NCBI GenBank assembly: GCA_030587505.1 | Contig: JAUQYY010000320.1 | Location: 1-5,487 of the forward strand | Source of the DNA: Candidatus Sigynarchaeota archaeon | Lineage (GTDB): Archaea > Asgardarchaeota > Jordarchaeia > Jordarchaeales > Jordarchaeaceae | Direction: 5' to 3' | DNA: 5,487 nucleotides | Shown: piece after piece, positions 1 to 4,335 of the stretch | How positions within the stretch are numbered: the stretch's first letter is position 1 | Layout: the number at the start of each line of letters is the position of its first letter | Position numbers and translations under genes: made by a program | The notes under the pieces: model-generated | Told to the model about the DNA's origin: nothing | The model's input: only the letters and a program-made list of their open reading frames with translations | The model's database searches: none

Positions 1-408
1 TTCAATGTATCCTTTAAGGAAGTAGCATGACGGAACTTGAGAATACTGTCCTCTGGCAAAAGCGTTGTCATATATACGTATGATGAACTCGCCTGTTTTC
101 TCCCTTAAGAAAGTCTTTTCTATTCTGCCCCATCCCCAACGAGCATATGAACGCGCAATTTTGTCGAAAACGGCATTGAGGCTTTCTTCTTCTTTTAGAT
201 GTGTTTGCCAGACTTTTGCCATTGACCTTCCAGCCCCTTTTCCAGCAGTATACCAGACTAGGCTGCTGCCTGTTCCCAGCACCTTGTTAACTTCCTCAAC
301 CATTCCATGTAAAGCCTCAACCCTAAACAAAACCCAGTCAACACCTAAATGCGTGATTCGCTCTTTATGCTTGCGTTTAACTTTAACCCTTTTAAGGCTG
401 GTTTCCAC
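1..408 (-). CDS. V4R-domain protein, 3' end missing (partial)
   Basis: The frame is open from a GTG at 408 down to the window edge, giving 136 visible residues. It matches the V4R (4-vinyl reductase, XylR-N-like) fold. Residues 24-66 contain the helical part with VWYTAGKGAGRSMAKVW. Residues 89-97 read ARWGWGRIE, 110-120 IRIYDNAFARG, and 127-135 SCYFLKGYI; Cys128 sits where family members carry a conserved, possibly ligand-binding Cys. V4R domains bind small hydrophobic ligands or metals and occur alone in archaea or fused to regulatory domains, so the precise role here is unknown. I chose GTG 408 because GAGGG (420-416) lies 7 bases upstream and a TATA-like element lies about 38 bases upstream. 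An in-frame ATG at 522 would add 38 hydrophobic residues outside the domain and is less likely. The basic N-terminus (KRVKVKRKHKER) is probably disordered. The C-terminus lies outside the window. Confidence 0.8.
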   Translation of the reverse strand, partial: METSLKRVKVKRKHKERITHLGVDWVLFRVEALHGMVEEVNKVLGTGSSLVWYTAGKGAGRSMAKVWQTHLKEEESLNAVFDKIARSYARWGWGRIEKTFLREKTGEFIIRIYDNAFARGQYSQVPSCYFLKGYIE

Positions 409-440
409 GACAGTTCCCTCAAAAACAAACCGCAAAACGG

Positions 441-451
441 CATTAAAATAA
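441..451 (-). promoter_or_regulatory. Putative TATA box of the V4R gene
   Basis: On the minus strand this reads TTATTTTAATG. Archaeal TATA boxes are centred about 26 bases before transcription starts. That would put the start near 420, giving a short leader that carries the GAGGG ribosome-binding site and favouring the GTG at 408. The call rests on motif and spacing only. Confidence 0.35.
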
Positions 452-570
452 CTTACGAACTGAAAATCTCGATTAAAAACCGTTAAAAGCCAGATTTCGA
501 GTCCGAACAAAAAACAGGGCATAATTTTGAATCATTTCAATCTTGAGCAGAAGAGTGTTCTATAATTGAG

Positions 571-606
571 ATTCAGTAAAGTTTAAGAGAAAATTGTTTT
601 CTGAAT
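571..606. repeat. Nested inverted repeats before the small-protein gene
   Basis: AGAAAA (588-593) and TTTTCT (597-602) form a perfect 6-base inverted repeat around TTG. ATTCAG (571-576) and CTGAAT (601-606) form a second, wider pair that shares the right arm. They surround or follow the likely TATA element at 580-588 and precede the GTG at 626, so they could be an operator or a 5' leader hairpin. The region is AT-rich, and chance is a real possibility. Confidence 0.3.
580..588 (+). promoter_or_regulatory. Putative TATA box of the 53-residue protein gene
   Basis: AGTTTAAGA lies about 40 bases before the GTG start at 626. With usual archaeal spacing, transcription would begin near 608-612, just before the G-rich ribosome-binding stretch at 613-625. 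An alternative TATA-like stretch, TATAATT, lies at 561-567. The assignment is by motif only. Confidence 0.3.
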
Positions 607-625
607 TTTTCTGGGGGGTGGGAGG

Positions 626-787
626 GTGGCTAAGAAAGCCATAATCATAGTGGCGCTTGTGGAGAAAAGCAAAAAAGTGGAGAATATGGAGTTGGAGAGG
701 GAAATATTTGTGGAATTGTCTAAGGTTCCGCATGTGATTCCTTGGATGAAAAAGGTGTTGAAGGTAGAGGTTGTAGAAGAGTCTTAG
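626..787 (+). CDS. Small conserved-looking archaeal protein, 53 residues, function unknown
   Basis: A GTG start gives 53 residues, beginning MAKKAIIIVALVEKS and ending VEVVEES. A G-rich stretch (613-625, GGGGGGTGGGAGG) supplies ribosome binding, and an in-frame stop at 602 limits any upstream extension. The protein opens with a hydrophobic beta-like strand (AIIIVALV). A charged, probably helical stretch follows (residues 13-32, rich in Glu and Lys). The rest is a PHVIPWMKKV segment and a final strand (LKVEVVEE). This is a compact alternating pattern, and I recall similar uncharacterised short archaeal proteins with an IPWMKKV-type segment, but I cannot name a family. There is no membrane span and there are no cysteines. 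Third codon positions are mostly G or T, unlike the A/C-rich dehalogenase-like gene. The last 68 bases overlap the 3' end of the convergent PadR gene. Confidence 0.65.
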   Translation: MAKKAIIIVALVEKSKKVENMELEREIFVELSKVPHVIPWMKKVLKVEVVEES

Positions 788-1145
788 AGCCGTTTTTCCG
801 CAAAATCATGGCTACGAAGTTGAGGATTCTATCTTTTCCGTTTATTATTGCCTTTGCAATTTCTGCACCACGTTGCGTTAAAGTGTAAATCCTTTTTCTA
901 CCATTCTGTTCTCCCCTCAACAGCCCTTCCCTTTCCATATGATAAAGACAGGAATAGACAGTTCCAGAGCTAGGTAGAATATGATACTTTAACTGCAGAT
1001 ACTTGATGACGTCGTATCCGCTGATGTGACCGCCACAGCAGTATAACGCCGACATAATCAGCAAGTCCATGAAGTGATTGAGAATCCGCCTCTCAACTCC
1101 TCTAACAACAGCGGAAACAAGGGAAGTGTTTGCTCTCAAGCTCAT
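720..1145 (-). CDS. PadR-family winged-helix transcriptional regulator
   Basis: This 141-residue protein has the PadR DNA-binding domain. Helix 1 is ERRILNHFMDLLIMSAL (18-34), followed by GGHISGYDVIKYL (38-50). The recognition-helix region is LPSSGTVYSCLYHMEREGLL (57-76) and the wing is GRKRIYTLTQRG (82-93). Residues 94-118 form the start of the C-terminal dimerisation helix, so this is a short PadR. Such proteins bind DNA as dimers and usually repress a neighbouring gene until a ligand binds. Cys36, Cys37 and Cys66 could make it redox- or metal-responsive, which is speculative. Its promoter faces the dehalogenase-like operon, the most likely target besides itself. The GAGGGGG purine run directly abuts the ATG. 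An in-frame TTG two codons later (1139) would have better spacing from it, so the true start may be there. The final 22 residues overlap the small protein gene and look unstructured. Confidence 0.87.
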   Translation of the reverse strand: MSLRANTSLVSAVVRGVERRILNHFMDLLIMSALYCCGGHISGYDVIKYLQLKYHILPSSGTVYSCLYHMEREGLLRGEQNGRKRIYTLTQRGAEIAKAIINGKDRILNFVAMILRKNGSKTLLQPLPSTPFSSKESHAEP

Positions 1146-1179
1146 CCCCCTCGGAACAAAAAGTTAATCTTAGAGTCAG

Positions 1180-1187
1180 CTTTTAAG
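1180..1187 (-). promoter_or_regulatory. Putative TATA box of the PadR gene
   Basis: On the minus strand the segment reads CTTAAAAG within AAACTTAAAAGCTG, centred about 38 bases before the PadR ATG. Archaeal spacing would place the transcript start about 12 bases before the start codon, leaving just enough leader for the GAGGGGG run at 1146-1152. Confidence 0.4.
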
Positions 1188-1207
1188 TTTTACTCAAAAT
1201 CCGAACA

Positions 1208-1230
1208 ATGTTAGACCCTAACTAGAACAT
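1208..1230. promoter_or_regulatory. Imperfect inverted repeat, possible PadR operator
   Basis: ATGTT (1208-1212) and AACAT (1226-1230) are inverted around 13 bases. PadR-family operators often contain ATGT and ACAT half-sites, though commonly with a shorter spacer. The element lies between the divergent PadR and dehalogenase-like promoters, about 20 bases upstream of the PadR TATA box. It is a plausible but unproven operator. Confidence 0.3.
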
Positions 1231-1328
1231 CTCTATGACAGGTAGAAAACTAATCCGATACAACAGTTTTTCATACACATAGTCCCCACCTACTCCATGA
1301 ATTCACAAGCAAACTTCAACCTTACTCC

Positions 1329-1336
1329 TTTTAAAT
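1329..1336 (+). promoter_or_regulatory. TATA box of the dehalogenase-like/kptA operon
   Basis: TTTTAAAT is centred about 26 bases before the GTG at 1359. This would place the transcript start at or next to that GTG, giving a leaderless message, or one with a leader of about 15 bases if translation starts at ATG 1374. No strong purine-rich ribosome-binding site precedes either codon, which agrees with leaderless initiation. Confidence 0.5.
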
Positions 1337-1358
1337 CTTCCACAATATCCATATTACT

Positions 1359-2447
1359 GTGAGAGTCAAGCTCATGAAAGCCCATCAAACTGAAAGACTT
1401 CCAAAGTTTAAAATCAGAAAAGTGGAAAAACCACCCTACGTAGTTGACAGTTCTAGGCTTAAAAATTTCAGCATTAAAAACATAATCTTCGAAAGAATCG
1501 TATGGGACGCGTCGTGGAAAGGCTACATGCTAATGTACGACGAAAACGTGCCAAACATAATTAAAAAAGGAAAGGCTGGCTACTCAAGAGTTGACTTCGC
1601 CTTAGCTTATGCTTCATGGACGGTGCACGACGCCTTCGAAGGTGGCTTCGCTAAAAACAAAATTAAGCCTTACAGAGCCTCAGCAGGCACCATAGGAATA
1701 GACTGGACAAAAAACAAGTATAAAATAGAAAATCCGCGGCAAATGAGCCTTTACGTGAAACGAGCGGCAAAGCTTTTCGGCGCTTCCCTCGTTGGAATAT
1801 GCAAACTAAACAGAAAATGGCTTTACAGAGAAGCACAAATCCCAGAAAAATTCGAAAACGCCATTGTCATGGCGGTGGAAATGGATGCAGACGGAATAGC
1901 CACTTCCCCCGCGGCTCCAGCAGCAGCCGCCACAGGCGTAGGCTATTCGAAAATGGCCTTCATTTTAGCATGCATGGGAGAGTTTATAAGAAATCTTGGA
2001 TACGAAGCAATCCAATGCGGAAACGACACAGCTCTGAGCATACCCTTAGCTATCGACGCTGGACTAGGCGAACTTGGCAGAAACGGCTTGCTAATAACAC
2101 CCCAGTACGGTCCAAGAGTACGCCTTTGCAAAATCTTTACAGACCTTCCTTTAGAACCGGACAAGCCCATAGAGTTCGGTGTTAAAGAATTTTGTAAAAA
2201 GTGCAAGTTATGCGCAAAACACTGCGAAGCAAAAGCCATCTCCACGGAGGACGAGCCAACCTTTGAAATAGCATGCAAATCCAACAATCCCGGAGCTCTG
2301 AAATGGTATGTAAACAGCGAACTGTGCTATTTGTTCTGGCATGAAAACGGAACAGACTGCTCCACATGCATTAAAGTCTGCCCCTACAACAAAATCACAA
2401 CGGGAAAAAACGAAGTTTCACCAGACGAGTTCTGGAAAGGACAATAA
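1359..2447 (+). CDS. Cytosolic reductive-dehalogenase-like corrinoid/[4Fe-4S] protein
   Basis: This 362-residue protein resembles the catalytic subunit of reductive dehalogenases (RdhA), B12-dependent enzymes that remove halogens reductively. The corrinoid-binding nitroreductase-like core spans about 130-262 (LFGASLVGICKL, GYSKMAFILACMGEFIRNLGYEA, SIPLAIDAGLGELGRNGLLITPQYGPRVR). Tyr196, Asn222 and Arg255 are spaced like the catalytic Tyr246, Asn272 and Arg305 that I recall from PceA. Two ferredoxin-type cluster sites follow: Cys279/282/285/289 and Cys323/334/337/341. Cys289 is followed by Glu where Pro is usual. There is no Tat signal and no membrane segment, and no RdhB anchor gene is adjacent, so it is probably cytosolic and not a classical respiratory enzyme. 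The related epoxyqueuosine reductase QueG is an alternative, but the Tyr-Ser motif fits RdhA better. The substrate is unknown. The start may instead be ATG 1374. The gene is followed after one base by kptA. Confidence 0.85.
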   Translation: MRVKLMKAHQTERLPKFKIRKVEKPPYVVDSSRLKNFSIKNIIFERIVWDASWKGYMLMYDENVPNIIKKGKAGYSRVDFALAYASWTVHDAFEGGFAKNKIKPYRASAGTIGIDWTKNKYKIENPRQMSLYVKRAAKLFGASLVGICKLNRKWLYREAQIPEKFENAIVMAVEMDADGIATSPAAPAAAATGVGYSKMAFILACMGEFIRNLGYEAIQCGNDTALSIPLAIDAGLGELGRNGLLITPQYGPRVRLCKIFTDLPLEPDKPIEFGVKEFCKKCKLCAKHCEAKAISTEDEPTFEIACKSNNPGALKWYVNSELCYLFWHENGTDCSTCIKVCPYNKITTGKNEVSPDEFWKGQ

Positions 2448-2448
2448 A

Positions 2449-3012
2449 ATGCACAGTAAAAGCGGAGAACTTTTGAAGACAAGAGTCAGCAGGTACATGA
2501 GTTATCTTCTTAGACATAATCCAGAAAACTTGAAAATGGATAAAAAGGGCTTTGTAAACTTAAAAGAACTTCTCAACAAGGTTAGGCAACGCTTTCCAGT
2601 AAACGAGAACTTTATCCGAGAAATCGTACAGAAAAGCGACAAAAAACGTTTCGAAATAGTTGGGGACAAGATTAGAGCCTTGTATGGGCACACGATACCA
2701 GTAGAAATCCAACTGGAAGAAGATAAAACAGTGAAGAAGCTTTATCACGGAACAACAGAAGACGCAGCCTCCAAAATTTTAGAAAACGGGCTTAAGCCCA
2801 TGAAACGCAGATGGGTGCACTTGTCGCCAACCGTTAAAATAGCCAAGGAAGTCGGCTTAAGAAGAACAAAAGAACCCGTCATTTTAGAGATAGACGCTGA
2901 AGCAGCCAGAAAAAATAAAATAAGATTCTACAAAGCCACAGAAAAAGTGTACCTATGCAAGTATGTGCCACCAAAATATATCCAATGTCTTACAAATAAA
3001 GAGCGAAAATAA
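2449..3012 (+). CDS. kptA: RNA 2'-phosphotransferase (KptA/Tpt1 family)
   Basis: This 187-residue protein has full family length. KptA/Tpt1 moves an internal RNA 2'-phosphate to NAD+, giving ADP-ribose 1''-2''-cyclic phosphate and nicotinamide; some members also ADP-ribosylate nucleic acid ends. The N-terminal winged-helix lobe has the family motif YLLRHNP, with catalytic Arg22 and His23, and DKIRALYGHT with Arg76. The ADP-ribosyltransferase lobe begins LYHGT (His100) and continues GLKPMKRRWVHLS (114-126), where Arg120 fills the fourth catalytic position. The C-terminal FYKATEKVYLCKYVPPKYI is also typical. Trp122 replaces the His usual in the R-x-H-V-H motif. I chose ATG 2449 because it lies one base after the preceding stop, has GGAAAGG upstream, and starts just before the domain. 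The frame is open further upstream, but that part lies inside the dehalogenase-like gene. The 1-base gap implies cotranscription. The cellular substrate is unclear, because archaeal tRNA splicing by RtcB leaves no 2'-phosphate. Confidence 0.93.
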   Translation: MHSKSGELLKTRVSRYMSYLLRHNPENLKMDKKGFVNLKELLNKVRQRFPVNENFIREIVQKSDKKRFEIVGDKIRALYGHTIPVEIQLEEDKTVKKLYHGTTEDAASKILENGLKPMKRRWVHLSPTVKIAKEVGLRRTKEPVILEIDAEAARKNKIRFYKATEKVYLCKYVPPKYIQCLTNKERK

Positions 3013-3028
3013 ACATTACGCAAATGAA

Positions 3029-3047
3029 AAAGATACGGGTTATCTTT
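3029..3047 (+). terminator. Possible hairpin/terminator after kptA
   Basis: AAAGATA (3029-3035) and TATCTTT (3041-3047) form a perfect 7-base stem around CGGGT, 16 bases after the kptA stop. The stem is AT-rich and weak. A T-run (ACTTTTTG, about 3073-3080) follows 25 bases later, and archaeal termination usually depends on T-rich tracts more than on hairpins. Either could end the operon transcript. Confidence 0.3.
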
Positions 3048-3104
3048 AAAACGTGAAGTCAATTTTGATTAAACTTTTTGTGGCATAACAGTTCATCCAC
3101 AAAG

Positions 3105-3112
3105 TATAAAAA
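3105..3112 (+). promoter_or_regulatory. TATA box of the cohesin-protein gene
   Basis: TATAAAAA is a strong archaeal TATA match centred about 43 bases before the GTG at 3152. Transcription would begin near 3133-3135, leaving a short leader with the GGAGAGGGGG ribosome-binding site at 3135-3144, seven bases before the start codon. Confidence 0.5.
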
Positions 3113-3151
3113 TTAGGTAAACTAACATTAAAATGGAGAGGGGGAATATTA

Positions 3152-4255
3152 GTGTATAGAAAACCCACCTTTCCAAGGTGGGGTAGAGTTAATGCTTGCA
3201 GATTGTTGCAGTTTATGCTTACACTCTTATTGTCACTCTCGCTTCTATGTGGTTGTTTTATATCCGTCGGTCAATCATCAACAATTTGTGCATATGTTTT
3301 TCTTTCTCCTTCCGTATGTACCGCCAGAGAAATAGGACAGATTTTTGAGGTTTCAGTAAATATATCTAACGTTGAAAACCTACACAGTTTTGAGTTGACA
3401 ATAACTTATAATACTTCTCTCCTAGATGTTATACAAGTTGTTCAAGGAAATTTTTTCCCTCAAGAAGCTGCTTTTAATTATGAGAGAAACGAATCATACG
3501 GTTTTGTTGCAGTTAACATGTCGCTTCCTGAGTCTATCTCATCTTTAAGTGGCAACGGAACTTTAGTGCTACTTACTTTTGAATCTGTTCAAGCACCGGA
3601 AGCATGCACTGCAAGTATCTTAAAACTTGACCAAATTCGATTGTATAACCCTGACTTAGAGCCAATTGATCATATGTCTATTAGCGCCATATACTTCTGG
3701 AGATCAATAGGACCTGATCCCCCGGTGGAGGGCGGAGCATTAGACATCTACACCCAAAAAGGCGGGATAGGGCCGGATGAGCCGGGTGGAGAATTTATGA
3801 CTGGCGAGATCGTTCAATTGACTTCCCGAGTAACATACAACAATAGTACAATGCAGAACATGTTAGTCGCCTTTCAAGTTTTAAATCCCCTCAATGAAAC
3901 CGTGTTAATATTATTAGCCGTAACAGATAGTTCTGGCTTGGCGATGATACATTTTAGGATACCTAATCTTTTAAGTAGTAATGGTACTTGGACTGCCGTT
4001 TCTACCGTTGAAATAGCGGGAAACGTTGTATGGGACACGCTTACTTTTCACGTTTATTTCATACCAATGCCTGTTGGAGGTTATTCGCTTCCAGTAAGAG
4101 GAGATGCAAAAGAAAAAAGCTTAGCACTCTACATGGTTCTAATGCCTATTCTAACAGCAATTTTCACGGTGATTAGACTGATAAAACACGGATGGAGAAA
4201 CAGAGGGTCTCTTTTGGGTTTTAATTCTAGAATTGCCAAAAGTGAAAAACATTAG
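3152..4255 (+). CDS. Secreted, membrane-anchored cohesin-domain surface protein
   Basis: This 367-residue protein begins with a signal peptide: a basic N-terminus, then hydrophobic residues about 18-38. Residues about 46-183 look like a cohesin domain, with the VFLSPS strand, IGQIFEVSVNISNVENLHSF and ITYNTSLLDV. Cohesins are beta-sandwiches that bind dockerins or other surface partners. Residues about 196-303 look like an Ig-like or macroglobulin MG2-type domain (GEIVQLTSRVTYNNST, VTDSSGLAMIHFRIP). A short PVGG-type linker follows, then a membrane helix (323-344) and a basic cytoplasmic tail. The external part carries at least nine N-x-S/T sequons (N70, N87, N113, N122, N135, N230/231, N248, N277), consistent with archaeal N-glycosylation. 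GTG 3152 is supported by a strong GGAGAGGGGG site. It probably displays or anchors partners at the cell surface. The next gene, also secreted, is a candidate partner. No enzymatic motif is visible. Confidence 0.75.
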   Translation: MYRKPTFPRWGRVNACRLLQFMLTLLLSLSLLCGCFISVGQSSTICAYVFLSPSVCTAREIGQIFEVSVNISNVENLHSFELTITYNTSLLDVIQVVQGNFFPQEAAFNYERNESYGFVAVNMSLPESISSLSGNGTLVLLTFESVQAPEACTASILKLDQIRLYNPDLEPIDHMSISAIYFWRSIGPDPPVEGGALDIYTQKGGIGPDEPGGEFMTGEIVQLTSRVTYNNSTMQNMLVAFQVLNPLNETVLILLAVTDSSGLAMIHFRIPNLLSSNGTWTAVSTVEIAGNVVWDTLTFHVYFIPMPVGGYSLPVRGDAKEKSLALYMVLMPILTAIFTVIRLIKHGWRNRGSLLGFNSRIAKSEKH

Positions 4256-4293
4256 AACAAACTAGTAGAACAATTTTCCATAAAGCTTATTTT

Positions 4294-4312
4294 GTTAACT
4301 AACTAAGTTAAC
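4294..4312. promoter_or_regulatory. Perfect inverted repeat before the secreted propeller gene
   Basis: GTTAACT (4294-4300) and AGTTAAC (4306-4312) are exact reverse complements separated by AACTA. The element sits in the 80-base gap between the two surface-protein genes, 24 bases before the ATG at 4336. That is where a repressor site overlapping the transcript start would be expected. No convincing TATA box was found in the gap, so the downstream gene may also be read through from the cohesin gene. Confidence 0.35.
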
Positions 4313-4335
4313 TGTGTCTGAGAGAGGAGAAGGAA

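Noticed and set aside
65..451. Plus-strand open frame of 128 codons
   Set aside because: It lies antisense to the V4R gene, its translation is low-complexity Ser/Thr/Leu/Pro-rich with no family motif, and it has no ribosome-binding site.
409..522. 38-residue N-terminal extension of the V4R protein from ATG 522
   Set aside because: The frame is open, but there is no ribosome-binding site before ATG 522, whereas GTG 408 has GAGGG at good spacing and a suitable TATA element. Kept only as an alternative start.
1799..2185. Plus-strand open frame of 128 codons inside the dehalogenase-like gene
   Set aside because: It is an out-of-frame shadow, Arg/Ser/His-rich, and overlaps the conserved corrinoid-binding core of the real gene.
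1943..2287. Minus-strand open frame of 114 codons
   Set aside because: It is antisense to the well-supported dehalogenase-like gene and shows no recognisable motif or start signal.
2182..2367. Minus-strand open frame of 61 codons
   Set aside because: It is antisense to the Fe-S cluster region of the dehalogenase-like gene; a shadow.
1359..2447. Epoxyqueuosine reductase (QueG) identity for the corrinoid/Fe-S protein
   Set aside because: Archaea generally make archaeosine instead of queuosine, and the GYS...GN...RVR pattern follows RdhA catalytic positions rather than QueG motifs.
2341..2448. 36-codon upstream extension of kptA from ATG 2341
   Set aside because: The extension lies inside the Fe-S coding region of the preceding gene and has no family similarity. 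ATG 2449 follows the stop directly, has a ribosome-binding site, and matches the normal KptA N-terminus.
2502..2748. Two minus-strand open frames of 62-63 codons
   Set aside because: Both are antisense to the conserved N-terminal half of kptA and are rich in Phe/Leu/Ser, as expected from complementing A-rich coding DNA.
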